DNA from: an uncultured Muribaculaceae bacterium
Lineage (GTDB): Bacteria > Bacteroidota > Bacteroidia > Bacteroidales > Muribaculaceae
Direction: 5' to 3'
Length of the DNA stretch: 64,000 bases
NCBI GenBank assembly: GCA_910589055.1
Contig: CAJURN010000004.1
Location: 62,001 to 126,000, forward strand
Shown: positions 1 through 8,506 of the stretch, piece by piece
Position numbering within the stretch: the first letter of the stretch is position 1
How the letters are laid out: every line of letters starts with the position of its first letter
The notes under the pieces: model-generated
Database searches by the model: none
Told to the model about the DNA's origin: nothing
What the model saw: the letters and a program-made list of their open reading frames with translations, nothing else
Program-made: the position numbers and the translations under genes

Positions 1-144
1 ATTTTCGACCACGCAGGCGACATATATTACATGGCCGGTGAGCCGGAGAAGGCCCTTCAGTTCTGGAAAGCCGCGCTCGACCTCACCCCGGATGACCCGA
101 AAATACGTCGGAAAGTAAAAGAAAAAGCATATTTTTTTGAATGA
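1..144 (+). CDS. TPR-repeat protein, C-terminal fragment
   Basis: The window opens inside a reading frame that runs from base 1 to a TGA at 142-144. The visible 47 residues include YYMAGEPEKALQFWKAAL, which matches the helix-turn-helix spacing and the small/aromatic pattern of a tetratricopeptide repeat, followed by a basic tail ending in AYFFE. The stop overlaps the start of the DUF4292 gene (ATG at 141), so the two are translationally coupled. In Bacteroidales a TPR protein commonly precedes a DUF4292 lipoprotein and an EnvC-like protein, which is the order seen here. The beginning of the gene lies outside the window, so its total length and any signal peptide cannot be judged. Confidence 0.75.
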   Translation: MFDHAGDIYYMAGEPEKALQFWKAALDLTPDDPKIRRKVKEKAYFFE

Positions 145-1067
145 AAACCATATTGTCAGCAAGCGTACGCCGGATTATCCTCAGCGCGTGCGTCATCACA
201 TTACTTGCAGCAGGCGGCTGCCGCTCATCGCGTAAGGCCGTTACCAAAACTTCCGTACCCGATGTTCCCTCAGTCCCCGCCGTGGTGGAAACCCCTCAGC
301 AGGTCAGAAATACTTTGGCGATACAGTTCGACCGTCTTGCCTCTTCCTACGGCAACTGGACCGATGTGCAGATGCCGGTGAAAGCCGACATCACATCCCC
401 GATGAAGCTGTCGCTGTCGGGACGCGCCACGCTCGTGCGCGACAAGGCCGTGTACCTGTCCATCCGACTGCTCGGCATGGAAATGGGTGCTCTGTACGCC
501 GACAATGATTCGGCTTTCATCACAATCCGACTTAACAAGCTCATGTATGCCGAATCAATGGACAAGTTCACCAAGACATTCGGCCTCACCCTCGGCGATC
601 TCCAGGATGCCCTTCTCGGACGTGCTTTCTATCCCGGACAAGGAACGCTGAAATCATCCGATACCAAGCTGTTCACTATCCCCGACGAGGAAATGCCCTC
701 GTCAGGCGATTCATACTCATGGATTCTGAAACCGCGCAAGGCAACCAAAGGCGTGGAATGGTTTTTCCGCATCCTCTCACCCACAGGCGACTCCGGCGCC
801 CCTTGCGTGGAGTCGCTGGAGATTGTTCCCTCGGCCTCCGCTTCGGCCATCTGCCGCTACTCCGGCCCGGTAATTTCTCCCGACGGAATATTCGCATCCA
901 ATGCCGAGGTGAACGCCACACTTGGCAAGCGCAACCTCCGGGCCACACTGCGCTGGACTTTCAGCGACGCCAAATGGGACACGGGCACCAAGGTAAACTT
1001 CAGCAAGCCATCGGGCTACCGAAGAGTCACCACCGAGGAAGTCATCAAAATCCTCAAATCTCTCTAA
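141..1067 (+). CDS. DUF4292 family lipoprotein
   Basis: A 308-residue protein with a basic N-terminus, a hydrophobic segment and a lipobox-like LLAAGGC (Cys about residue 27), so it is probably an outer-membrane-directed lipoprotein. The body (residues 50-300) alternates polar and apolar residues in the way expected of LolA/LolB-like beta folds, and matches DUF4292 in length, order (TPR before it, EnvC-like protein after it) and features such as LSLSGRATLVRDKAVYLSI. The start codon overlaps the upstream stop. DUF4292 proteins have no settled role; a periplasmic lipid- or lipoprotein-handling job is only inferred from the fold. Identification rests on pattern and neighbourhood, not on a database search. 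Confidence 0.75.
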   Translation: MKTILSASVRRIILSACVITLLAAGGCRSSRKAVTKTSVPDVPSVPAVVETPQQVRNTLAIQFDRLASSYGNWTDVQMPVKADITSPMKLSLSGRATLVRDKAVYLSIRLLGMEMGALYADNDSAFITIRLNKLMYAESMDKFTKTFGLTLGDLQDALLGRAFYPGQGTLKSSDTKLFTIPDEEMPSSGDSYSWILKPRKATKGVEWFFRILSPTGDSGAPCVESLEIVPSASASAICRYSGPVISPDGIFASNAEVNATLGKRNLRATLRWTFSDAKWDTGTKVNFSKPSGYRRVTTEEVIKILKSL

Positions 1068-1102
1068 CCAATCTATTGACTGTATCTAACCTTACCTGAC
1101 CG

Positions 1103-2479
1103 ATGAAGAAACTCCTGCTCACAATATTACTCGCCTGCCTTGTAGGTGCAGGCATCGACTGCGATGCCGCAAAACGCAAGCGCAAGAAAGCGGCTCCCGT
1201 AAAGACCGAGACCAAGGCCAAGACTTCAAAAGAACTCCGGCAGGAAAAGACCAGGAATGCCCGGGAGATTGAACAGACCCGCAAGCAAATCAAAAGCAAC
1301 GAGACAGAGACCCGCCGCCAGCTCAGCCGGCTGTCATTGCTCGACGCCGAAATCCGCATCCAGGATGCAGCATTAAAGGAGATAAGCCGCAAGGTCGATT
1401 CCATAAGCGAATCCGTCAAGCAGCTCACCGACAGCGTGAACGCCACCGAAGCCCGTGCCGCATCACTGCGCAAGTCTTACGGCGAGAATCTGCGTGCCAT
1501 CCGCGCACAGCGCCAGGGCATGTCGGAGGCCGCGTTCATTTTCTCGGCAGGCTCTTTCTCGAAGATGTACCGACGCATGCGCTACCTCGGTGAACTGCGT
1601 GACTGGCAGAAGCAACGCGAGACCGAACTGAAAACAATTTCGGCCAAACTCACGGCCGACAAGGAACGCCTTTCGGCCGAGCAGGCCAAGCTCACGGCTT
1701 CCAAAGCCAAACTTGACACTGCCGCACGCGAGCTGGCCGCCTCCCGCCAGGAAGCGACCGGACTTGTGGCATCATTGAAGAAAGAAGGTTCGGGATTACG
1801 CAAGATTCTGAAAGACAAGCAAGACCGCGCGCGACGTCTCGACGCCGAACTCGACCGCGTCATAGCTGAAGAAGCCCGTAAAGCCGCCGAGGAAGAGAAG
1901 CGCCGCAAGGAAAAATACGAGGCTGAACGTCGCCTGCGCGAGGAAGCCAAGCGCAAAGCCGCAGGCGAATCCGCCGCCAACACCCCTGCCGCCAAACCTG
2001 CCGAAAAGCCCAAGAAGGAAGAAGCGCCGCAGGAAGGACGTAAGACATGGGCGCTGTCCGAATCATTTGTATCGAACAAAGGCCGGCTTCCGGCTCCCGT
2101 GGACGGCTCTTTCACCGTTGCCTCCAACTTCGGCCGCAGCTCGCATCCCGAAATGTCGCGCATAGAGATTCAGAACAATGGCATCGACCTTTCCACACCA
2201 TCGTCGGCCAAAGTCAAGGCCGTGTTCAACGGCACGGTAAGCTCCATCTTCCAGATGGACGGTTACAGCAACATCGTAATCATCCGCCACGGCGAATACC
2301 TCACCGTCTACGCCGGAGTGGAAAATCTTGCCGTGCGCAAGGGCGAGGATGTGTACACCGGAAAAGCTCTCGGAACGGTTGCGAAAGACCCTGACGACCC
2401 CTCGCGCGGACTGCTCCACTTCGAGCTGCGCCGCGAGAAAGCCAAACTTAATCCCGCCGACTGGCTGAAACTCCGCTGA
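1103..2479 (+). CDS. EnvC-like murein hydrolase activator (coiled coil plus degenerate M23/LytM domain)
   Basis: The 458-residue product has a signal peptide (MKKLLLTILLACLVGAG), a Lys-rich linker, a long coiled coil (about 30-220) with heptad-like E/K/L/R spacing, a second Lys/Glu-rich helix (about 245-300), and a C-terminal LytM domain (about 325-458). The Zn ligands of active M23 peptidases are replaced: NNGIDL stands where HxGxD is expected, YAGV where the family has YxHL, and LLHFELR where the HxH motif belongs. Loss of these ligands is known for EnvC/NlpD-type activators, which switch on amidases at the division site instead of cutting peptidoglycan themselves. It lies 35 bp after the DUF4292 gene, and the flippase gene begins one base after its stop. 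Confidence 0.85.
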   Translation: MKKLLLTILLACLVGAGIDCDAAKRKRKKAAPVKTETKAKTSKELRQEKTRNAREIEQTRKQIKSNETETRRQLSRLSLLDAEIRIQDAALKEISRKVDSISESVKQLTDSVNATEARAASLRKSYGENLRAIRAQRQGMSEAAFIFSAGSFSKMYRRMRYLGELRDWQKQRETELKTISAKLTADKERLSAEQAKLTASKAKLDTAARELAASRQEATGLVASLKKEGSGLRKILKDKQDRARRLDAELDRVIAEEARKAAEEEKRRKEKYEAERRLREEAKRKAAGESAANTPAAKPAEKPKKEEAPQEGRKTWALSESFVSNKGRLPAPVDGSFTVASNFGRSSHPEMSRIEIQNNGIDLSTPSSAKVKAVFNGTVSSIFQMDGYSNIVIIRHGEYLTVYAGVENLAVRKGEDVYTGKALGTVAKDPDDPSRGLLHFELRREKAKLNPADWLKLR

Positions 2480-2480
2480 C

Positions 2481-3923
2481 GTGGTGAAGCTCCCCGCCGG
2501 TTCATCCTCCACCTCACGCATCCTCAAGGCAATGAGCGTGTTCGGTGGCGTGCAGGTTATCACTATCCTTTGCTCGATAGTGCGCACCAAACTTGTGGCT
2601 ATATGGATCGGGCCTTTGGGCGTGGGCATAATCACGCTTTTCAATTCCACCCTCGACCTGCTCACGCAGACGACCCAGCTCAACCTCCGGCAGAGTGCCG
2701 TACGCGACATCGCCGCCACGGCATCCGACCGCAACCGTCTCGGCACTACGGCAAGCGTGGTGCGCCGTCTCGGACTGTTGCTCGGAATCGGAGGGGCACT
2801 CATATGCGCCCTGCTTTCGCCGCTGCTCAGCCGCTGGGCGTTCGGCTCGGGAGAGCACACGGTCGATTTCATAATCCTGTCGCTCACGCTGCTTCTGAGC
2901 GGCATGACCGTGGCCGAGCAGGCTCTCATGCAGGGCACCGACCACCTGAAAGCACTTGCCGGAAGTACACTGCGCGGAGCTGTGGCATCAACATTGGCGG
3001 CGCTTCCGCTTTTCTACTTCCTGCGCCTGCGCGGAATCGTGCCCGTGCTTCTGTGCTTCGCTTTCTTCACCTGGCTTTTTACTCGCCTGAGACGCGTCCG
3101 TACAAGTTGCGATACCGCCGGCATGCCCATGCGCGAGGTTTTCAGCCGCGGCCGCGACATGCTTTCCTTGGGAATGTACATGACCGTCAGCTCCGCAATG
3201 AGCCTCGGGGCTTCATATCTGTTCGTGATTTATCTCAACAACTTCGCATCCACCGAAGCCGTGGGCATCTTCCAGTCGGGCTACACGCTTGTCAACACCT
3301 ACGTTGGGGTTATTTTCACCGCCATAGCCATGGAATATTTTCCGCGCTTGACCTCCGTGGCCGCGCGTCCGACGCTTGCCCGTGTGGTGGTGAGCCATGA
3401 AGTGTCTGTGACGCTAAAGGTGCTTATGCCGCTTGTGGTGTGCTTCATCTGCGCCGACGAGCTTGTGGTGCGCCTGCTCTACACCGACAGCTTCCTGCCG
3501 ATGATTCCCTATGTCAGCATCGGCATCATCGGCACATTCCTGCGTGCCGTGTCATGGTGCATGGCCTTCACGATACTCGCGCGCGGCGACGGACGTCTGT
3601 TTGTGCTCACCGAAGGAATCAGCGTCCTTATTATGCTCGCGCTCAACGTTGCCGGATTCCGGCTGCTTGGCTATCAAGGCCTTGGCATCGCCTACGTAGT
3701 GTGGTACGCGATATATACGGCGGTAGTCTACGCCGTTTTCCGCCGCAGCTACGGCATGACCCTTTCCCGGGGTATCCCCGGGCTCACGGCAATAGCCTTA
3801 GCCACCGGCACAGCCGCCCTGCTGCTGCGTATGTTCATCGGTCCCTGGCTCACGGCACTGATTATCCTCCTCCCCACGACCATCATCTGTCTCAAAGCTA
3901 TCCTCAGGCACTCATCCCGATAA
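2481..3923 (+). CDS. Polysaccharide/O-antigen flippase (Wzx/MOP superfamily)
   Basis: A 480-residue, highly hydrophobic protein with about 12-14 predicted membrane helices and no cleavable signal. The opening, ILKAMSVFGGVQVITILCSI followed by RTKLVAIWIGPLGVGI, is typical of Wzx-type oligosaccharide-lipid flippases of the MOP (MATE-like) exporter superfamily, which move undecaprenyl-linked glycans across the inner membrane. The GTG at 2481 lies one base after the EnvC stop and gives a short soluble N-terminus; an ATG at 2532 (MSVFGGVQ) is the alternative start. No glycosyltransferases are visible nearby, so the substrate cannot be inferred. It appears to be the last gene of the run that begins upstream of the window. 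Confidence 0.8.
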   Translation: MVKLPAGSSSTSRILKAMSVFGGVQVITILCSIVRTKLVAIWIGPLGVGIITLFNSTLDLLTQTTQLNLRQSAVRDIAATASDRNRLGTTASVVRRLGLLLGIGGALICALLSPLLSRWAFGSGEHTVDFIILSLTLLLSGMTVAEQALMQGTDHLKALAGSTLRGAVASTLAALPLFYFLRLRGIVPVLLCFAFFTWLFTRLRRVRTSCDTAGMPMREVFSRGRDMLSLGMYMTVSSAMSLGASYLFVIYLNNFASTEAVGIFQSGYTLVNTYVGVIFTAIAMEYFPRLTSVAARPTLARVVVSHEVSVTLKVLMPLVVCFICADELVVRLLYTDSFLPMIPYVSIGIIGTFLRAVSWCMAFTILARGDGRLFVLTEGISVLIMLALNVAGFRLLGYQGLGIAYVVWYAIYTAVVYAVFRRSYGMTLSRGIPGLTAIALATGTAALLLRMFIGPWLTALIILLPTTIICLKAILRHSSR

Positions 3924-3924
3924 A

Positions 3925-3966
3925 CATTTCTCTTAACTTTTCACCTTTTTCACCTTTCTTCACCCG
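3925..3966 (+). repeat. Half copy of the GTGAA-word hairpin repeat
   Basis: After the flippase stop the sequence reads CATTTCTCTT followed by several TTTTCACC words. This matches the right half (CATTnnTCTT core plus TTCAC words) of the longer repeats at 8014-8124 and 21955-22110. The left arm and loop are absent. Confidence 0.55.
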
Positions 3967-3984
3967 AAATCCCTCACTTATTCG

Positions 3985-3992
3985 TACCTTTG
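3985..3992 (+). promoter_or_regulatory. Promoter -7 box TACCTTTG of the nuclease gene
   Basis: TACCTTTG matches the Bacteroidota sigma-ABfr -7 consensus TAnnTTTG. It ends only 8 bases before the ATG at 4001, so the mRNA should have almost no 5' leader. The extended context TTCGTA is shared with the divIC and rex promoters. No clear -33 TTTG is visible at the usual spacing. Confidence 0.55.
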
Positions 3993-4000
3993 TGAAAGGT

Positions 4001-4753
4001 ATGAACTACAACGAAAAAAATACACATCCGCGCGACTGCCGCATAAGTTTCGACGCCGCCGGACATCAATACACTGCCACCTGTGCCGACGGCACTTGTG
4101 TCGACTGCGATTCGGTGACAACAATCGTGGAACAATGCTTCGAGCAATTCGACGCCGATTATTGGGCCGAGCGCAAAGCCACTCCTGAAAAACCGGCCGA
4201 AATGCTCAAAGCCGAATGGGCTGAGAAAGGGCGGCAGGCCCGCGATCTCGGCACACAGCTCCACGACCGCATCGAACGCCACTATCTTGGCGAAGAACCG
4301 GAAGCCGAAGCCTTGTGCGACCCGGCGTTCCGCAATTTCCTTGCCTTTGCCGGACGCTATCAACTTAACCCCTTCCGCTCGGAATGGCGTATTTTCAGCG
4401 AGAAATACCGCGTGGCCGGAACCCTTGATTTCCTCGCCTTCGACGGATCGGATTTCGAGATTTACGACTGGAAACGCTCGTCGAAAATCGTCAATCCCTA
4501 CACGGGACGTCCCGATGTGGAAAACCGCTGGGGCAAACGCGCCTATCCTCCCGTGAGCCATCTCCACGACACGACTTACTGGCACTATGCCCTTCAGGTG
4601 AGCATCTACCGCTACCTGCTTGAAACAGAGTACGGAATCACGGTCAAAGCCGGACATCTCGGCACATTCCACCCCGACTATTCATGCCCTTACGTCGTGG
4701 ATATGCCATATCTGCGCGACGAAGTCATTGCAATCCTCGAAAGCCGCCTATGA
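4001..4753 (+). CDS. PD-(D/E)XK superfamily nuclease-like protein
   Basis: A 250-residue protein. The start ATG at 4001 was chosen because it follows a TACCTTTG promoter box; longer in-frame extensions run back into the flippase gene and look non-coding. The C-terminal half has the RecB/Cas4-like PD-(D/E)XK signature: GTLDF with Asp143, then IYDWKRS with Asp156 and Lys158. A helix-rich N-terminal part (RDLGTQLHDRIERHYLGE) resembles the helical region before the catalytic core in this group. Near the C-terminus, WHYALQVSIYRYLLE resembles the conserved QxxxY helix of RecB-like nucleases. Its last bases overlap the rRNA methyltransferase start (ATGA). Cutting of DNA ends or flaps is likely; the exact substrate is unknown. 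No AddAB-type helicase lies nearby. Confidence 0.7.
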   Translation: MNYNEKNTHPRDCRISFDAAGHQYTATCADGTCVDCDSVTTIVEQCFEQFDADYWAERKATPEKPAEMLKAEWAEKGRQARDLGTQLHDRIERHYLGEEPEAEALCDPAFRNFLAFAGRYQLNPFRSEWRIFSEKYRVAGTLDFLAFDGSDFEIYDWKRSSKIVNPYTGRPDVENRWGKRAYPPVSHLHDTTYWHYALQVSIYRYLLETEYGITVKAGHLGTFHPDYSCPYVVDMPYLRDEVIAILESRL

Positions 4754-6153
4754 GAACCCTGCCGCAAGGTTTTGTAGCCGAAATCGAATCGTATAACGCT
4801 CCCTGGGGAGAGCGTCTGCTGGAGGCTCTGCGCACAACGGCGCCTTCGGTATCCCTGCGCGTCAATCCGTTGAAAGCCGGGGACGTGAAAGATTTCCGGC
4901 TCCCCGAGGCCGAACCTGTGGAATGGTCGCGCACGGGCTTTTACCTTTCGGAGCGCCCTGTGTTCGCCCTTGACCCGGCGTGGCATCAGGGTCGCTATTA
5001 CGTGCAGGATTCATCGTCGATGGCCGTCGAAGCCGTCGTGCGCGAATTGGTTGCCAAATACCTGCCCGAAGAACGCACACCTGCGCTTCTCGACGCCTGC
5101 GCCGCTCCGGGAGGAAAGACCATCGCGGCCATGTCGGCTCTGCCGGAAGGCTCCTGCGTGATTGCAAACGAGTTCACCCCCGACCGCGCCCGCATCTTGG
5201 CGGAGAATCTGAGTAAATACGGTTCGCCCGACCTCGTAGCCGTAACCTCCTGCGATGTGGCACGTTTCGGAATTTTTGAAGAGGCCTTCGACATCGTGAT
5301 TGCCGACGTGCCATGCTCGGGCGAGGGCATGATGCGCAAGGACGAGCAGGCCGTGGCCCAATGGTCGCCGCAACTCGTGGCCGACTGTGCCGAACTTCAA
5401 TCCGAAATCATCGGCAAACTCTGGAGCGCCGTACGTCCCGGAGGCTTCCTGATATACTCCACCTGCACCTTCAACCGCCACGAAAATGAGGACAACGTAG
5501 CCGCCTTCGCATCCGAAACAGGCGCAGAACCCATAGCCATAGAGGCTCTCGAAAGCATGCCGACGGTATCTGCCGGACTCAATCCCGGCATGCCTTGCTA
5601 CCGTTTTATCCCCGGCCTTGTGCGCGGCGAAGGACTGTTCATGGCCGTTCTGCGCAAACCCGGCAATCCGGATGCCACGCCGTGGAAAGCGCCGCGCCGC
5701 ATCCCCGGCATGCAATCCACTCCGTTGGCAGCCGAAGCCGCACGCCTATCGGGACTCGATACGGCTGACTTCGCTTTCGCTCCGCTGGCGGGTACAAACG
5801 CGGGCGTGTTCGCCTACCGCAAATGCCACTCCGACTTCCTGCGCACCGCCATGGGCCTGCGTCCTCTGCTTGCCGGAATACCCGTGGCCGGAGTAAAAGG
5901 CCGCGACCTTGCCCCCGCTCCCGAACTGGCGCTCAGCGCCGCGCTGTCCAAAGATACATTCCCGTGTGTGGAACTCGACCGCCGCGCGGCTCTCGAATAT
6001 CTGCGAGGCAATGCCCTCGGCGACCTTCCCGACGGACTTCCCCGCGGCTATATAATCGCCTGCCACGAAGGATTCCCGATGGGATTTGCAAAAAACATAG
6101 GCCGACGGGCCAATAACCTCTATCCCGACCGCTGGCGACTGCGCCTGAAATAG
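4750..6153 (+). CDS. rsmF: RsmF/NOL1-NOP2-Sun family rRNA (cytosine-C5) methyltransferase
   Basis: The start ATG at 4750 overlaps the nuclease stop (ATGA), giving a 467-residue protein. An N-terminal PUA-like/RNA-binding segment (1-90) is followed by the AdoMet core: motif I LLDACAAPGGKT near residue 115, motif IV VIADVPCSGEG with Cys189, and motif VI YSTCTF with Cys239. The two cysteines are those used for release and nucleophilic attack in m5C methyltransferases. The last 100 residues (ending RGYIIACHEGFPMGFAKNIG and LYPDRWRLRLK) match the C-terminal RNA-recognition domain of the RsmF branch, as does the overall length. The expected substrate is 16S rRNA C1407 or a nearby cytosine; the specific position is inferred from the family. 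MsbA begins 11 bp downstream. Confidence 0.85.
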   Translation: MRTLPQGFVAEIESYNAPWGERLLEALRTTAPSVSLRVNPLKAGDVKDFRLPEAEPVEWSRTGFYLSERPVFALDPAWHQGRYYVQDSSSMAVEAVVRELVAKYLPEERTPALLDACAAPGGKTIAAMSALPEGSCVIANEFTPDRARILAENLSKYGSPDLVAVTSCDVARFGIFEEAFDIVIADVPCSGEGMMRKDEQAVAQWSPQLVADCAELQSEIIGKLWSAVRPGGFLIYSTCTFNRHENEDNVAAFASETGAEPIAIEALESMPTVSAGLNPGMPCYRFIPGLVRGEGLFMAVLRKPGNPDATPWKAPRRIPGMQSTPLAAEAARLSGLDTADFAFAPLAGTNAGVFAYRKCHSDFLRTAMGLRPLLAGIPVAGVKGRDLAPAPELALSAALSKDTFPCVELDRRAALEYLRGNALGDLPDGLPRGYIIACHEGFPMGFAKNIGRRANNLYPDRWRLRLK

Positions 6154-6164
6154 TATCATCCGTT

Positions 6165-8009
6165 ATGAAAGAATTTATAAAAATACTGCGCCGATTCGTG
6201 CCGCCCTACAAGAAGTATCTTTTCCTGAACATACTTTTCAACTTCCTGGCGGCTTTCCTGACGTTGTTTTCCTTCATGCTCATCATCCCGATTCTGGAAA
6301 TGCTTTTCCAGATACGCACCGAGCAATATGCCTACATGGCCCTCGACCAGGGAGCATCCATCAAGGACGTATCCATCAACAACTTCTACTACTACACGCA
6401 GGAACTGATTGCCGCCTACGGAGCTTCAGCCACGCTCGCCATACTTGCCGGAGCGCTCGTTGTGATGACCGCACTCAAGACCGGAGCCACCTACATGAGC
6501 CTCTACTACATTGTGCCGCTCCGCTCGGGCATTGTGCGCGACCTGCGCAACTTCGTCTACAACAAAATCACTACGCTTCCGATTTCCTTCTTCACCGTCG
6601 AGCGCAAGGGCGACATAATGGCCCGTATGAGCGGCGACGTGGCCGAGATTGAATACTCCATCATGGCATCGCTGGATATGATGTTCAAGAATCCGGTGAT
6701 GATTATCGCCTGCCTTGCCACAATGATTATCGTGTCGTGGCAGCTCACGGTGTTCGTACTTCTGCTGCTGCCGATCGTAGGCACGGTGATGGGACGCGTG
6801 GGACGTCGGCTCAAGCGCACATCCCTCGAAGGCCAGACCCAATGGGGCGTGCTGATGTCGAACATCGAAGAAACCCTCGGAGGCCTGCGCATCATCAAGG
6901 CTTTCAATGCCGAGGAAAAGGTAAAAATCCGTTTCCACAAGGAAAATCAGGTGTTCTATGATCTGTCAAACAAGATTGCCCGCCGTCAGTCGCTCGCCCA
7001 CCCCATGAGCGAATTTCTCGGCACGGTGGCGATTTCGATAGTACTGTGGTTCGGCGGCACGCTCATCCTCTCGGGAAGCACCACCCTCAGCGCCGCCGAC
7101 TTCATCTACTACATGATTATCTTTTACAGCATCATCAACCCGGCCAAAGACCTGTCAAAAGCCATGTATTCCATACAGAAAGGCCTGGCCTCGATGGAGC
7201 GCATCGACAAAATCCTCAATGCCGAGAATCCCATACGCGACCCCAAATCGCCCCGTTCGCTTCCGCCGCTCGCCAAGGGCATCAGCTTCGAGGACGTGAC
7301 TTTCAGCTACGACGGCACGGTGGAAGTGCTTAAGGACATACACCTCGACATTCCCGCAGGCTCCACGGTGGCTCTCGTGGGACAGTCAGGTTCGGGCAAG
7401 TCAACGATGGCCGACCTGATTCCGCGCTTCTACGACCCCGTGAAAGGTCGCGTGACAATTGACGGAACCGACGTGCGCGACCTGCGCGTGCACGACCTGC
7501 GCTCCCTGATGGGCAACGTCAATCAGGAAGCCATACTTTTCAACGACACGGTGTACAACAACATCACATTCGGTGTCGAATCGGCCACGCGCGAGCAGGT
7601 CGAGGAAGCCGCACGCATCGCCAACGCCCACGACTTCATCATGGAAATGGAACAGGGCTACGATACCGTGATAGGCGACCGCGGGTGCCGTCTTTCCGGA
7701 GGTCAGCGCCAGCGCCTGTCCATCGCCCGCGCCATCCTCAAAAATCCTCCCGTGCTTATACTCGACGAGGCCACATCGGCTCTTGACAGCCAGAGCGAGG
7801 CTCTGGTGCAGGAAGCGCTCGAGCGCCTGATGAAAGACCGCACGACTCTCGTGATTGCCCACCGCCTCTCGACCATACGCAACGCCGACCTCATATGCGT
7901 AATGAACCAGGGAAGGATAGTGGAGAGCGGCACACACGACGAGCTGCTCCGCCCCGATTCCAAAGGCTTCTACCGCCGATTGGTCGAAATGCAGTCCGTC
8001 AATGCCTGA
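6165..8009 (+). CDS. MsbA-like ABC exporter (fused membrane and ATPase domains)
   Basis: The 614-residue protein has a six-helix transmembrane domain (residues 1-330) followed by a nucleotide-binding domain. The latter shows Walker A GQSGSGKST near residue 406, a Q-loop (NQEAILFN), the signature LSGGQRQRLSIARA, Walker B VLILDEAT, and the H-loop IAHRLST. This is the homodimeric half-transporter architecture of lipid A flippase MsbA and related lipid or drug exporters; intracellular coupling helices such as ERKGDIMARMSGDV are recognisable. It sits 11 bp after rsmF, so the two are probably co-transcribed. Lipid A export is plausible in a Gram-negative but is not proven by sequence, because Bacteroidales usually carry several paralogs. 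Confidence 0.85.
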   Translation: MKEFIKILRRFVPPYKKYLFLNILFNFLAAFLTLFSFMLIIPILEMLFQIRTEQYAYMALDQGASIKDVSINNFYYYTQELIAAYGASATLAILAGALVVMTALKTGATYMSLYYIVPLRSGIVRDLRNFVYNKITTLPISFFTVERKGDIMARMSGDVAEIEYSIMASLDMMFKNPVMIIACLATMIIVSWQLTVFVLLLLPIVGTVMGRVGRRLKRTSLEGQTQWGVLMSNIEETLGGLRIIKAFNAEEKVKIRFHKENQVFYDLSNKIARRQSLAHPMSEFLGTVAISIVLWFGGTLILSGSTTLSAADFIYYMIIFYSIINPAKDLSKAMYSIQKGLASMERIDKILNAENPIRDPKSPRSLPPLAKGISFEDVTFSYDGTVEVLKDIHLDIPAGSTVALVGQSGSGKSTMADLIPRFYDPVKGRVTIDGTDVRDLRVHDLRSLMGNVNQEAILFNDTVYNNITFGVESATREQVEEAARIANAHDFIMEMEQGYDTVIGDRGCRLSGGQRQRLSIARAILKNPPVLILDEATSALDSQSEALVQEALERLMKDRTTLVIAHRLSTIRNADLICVMNQGRIVESGTHDELLRPDSKGFYRRLVEMQSVNA

Positions 8010-8013
8010 TAAG

Positions 8014-8124
8014 ATGTGGAAAGTGAAAAGTGAAGGGTGAAGAGAAATGTTTTTGTAGTAAATTCCATTATCTTCACTTGAAAATCCCGGGATTTTCAAA
8101 ATTTCACTTTTCACCATTCACCCC
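8014..8124 (+). repeat. GTGAA-word hairpin repeat, full copy
   Basis: The left arm is made of GTGAAA/GTGAAGG words. It is followed by a core stem (8037-8049 GTGAAGAGAAATG against 8066-8077 CATTATCTTCAC), then a perfect 22-bp palindrome (8078-8088 TTGAAAATCCC against 8089-8099 GGGATTTTCAA), then a right arm of reverse-complement words (TTTCAC, TTCACC). It is homologous, in opposite orientation, to 21955-22110. It may also act as a terminator for the exporter gene. I cannot assign it to a named repeat family. Confidence 0.7.
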
Positions 8125-8173
8125 ATCATGCCAATATGACATTTTAACTTTTGTTATGAGATAGAGTATCTTT

Positions 8174-8198
8174 TTTTCGCTAATTTTGGTAGCGAAAA
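8174..8198 (+). promoter_or_regulatory. kor operon promoter inside a 9-bp inverted repeat
   Basis: TAATTTTG at 8181-8188 fits the -7 consensus TAnnTTTG. It is framed by a perfect inverted repeat, TTTTCGCTA (8174-8182) and TAGCGAAAA (8190-8198), with a 7-base spacer. A dimeric repressor bound here would cover the -7 box. The resulting leader to the korD ATG would be about 40 bases. Confidence 0.6.
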
Positions 8199-8233
8199 TA
8201 ATCCGTATGTTTAACTAACCCCCCAACCCGATT

Positions 8234-8464
8234 ATGGCAAAAGTTCACGGAGCTGTAACCATCGACCGCCAGAGATGCAAAGGATGCGACCTTTGCGTGG
8301 TGGCCTGTCCTGTGGATGTGCTGCTTCTGCAGCCCAAAGAGGTCAATGACCGAGGATACCACTTTGCGTTCGCGAATAACCCCGAAGCATGTATTGGCTG
8401 CGCGGCTTGTGCCACGGTGTGCCCCGATGCATGCATCGAAGTGTACCGCGTGGTCGAAAAATAA
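8234..8464 (+). CDS. korD: 2-oxoacid:ferredoxin oxidoreductase, delta (ferredoxin-like) subunit
   Basis: A 76-residue protein with two 4Fe-4S cluster motifs: CKGCDLCVVACP (about residues 15-26) and CIGCAACATVCP (about 56-67). This is the usual bacterial-type ferredoxin domain. It is the first gene of four that together encode an oxygen-sensitive 2-oxoacid:ferredoxin oxidoreductase. The subunit would carry electrons from the TPP-containing beta subunit to external ferredoxin in the cytoplasm. Its promoter box and palindrome lie 36-60 bases upstream. Annotated relatives in Bacteroidales are named KorD or VorA-like; the substrate (2-oxoglutarate or branched-chain 2-oxoacids) cannot be decided from this subunit. 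Confidence 0.9.
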   Translation: MAKVHGAVTIDRQRCKGCDLCVVACPVDVLLLQPKEVNDRGYHFAFANNPEACIGCAACATVCPDACIEVYRVVEK

Positions 8465-8506
8465 TCTGCGGACAGTCCGCTCCCTAACCCCTTTAAAAAA
8501 AGTATC

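Noticed and set aside
3440..4000. In-frame extension of the PD-(D/E)XK gene back into the flippase gene
   Set aside because: It is Arg/His-rich shadow sequence of the flippase in another frame; the promoter box at 3985 and ATG at 4001 explain the start.
8174..8198. Rex operator at the kor promoter
   Set aside because: The palindrome words (TTTTCGCTA) do not resemble known Rex sites.
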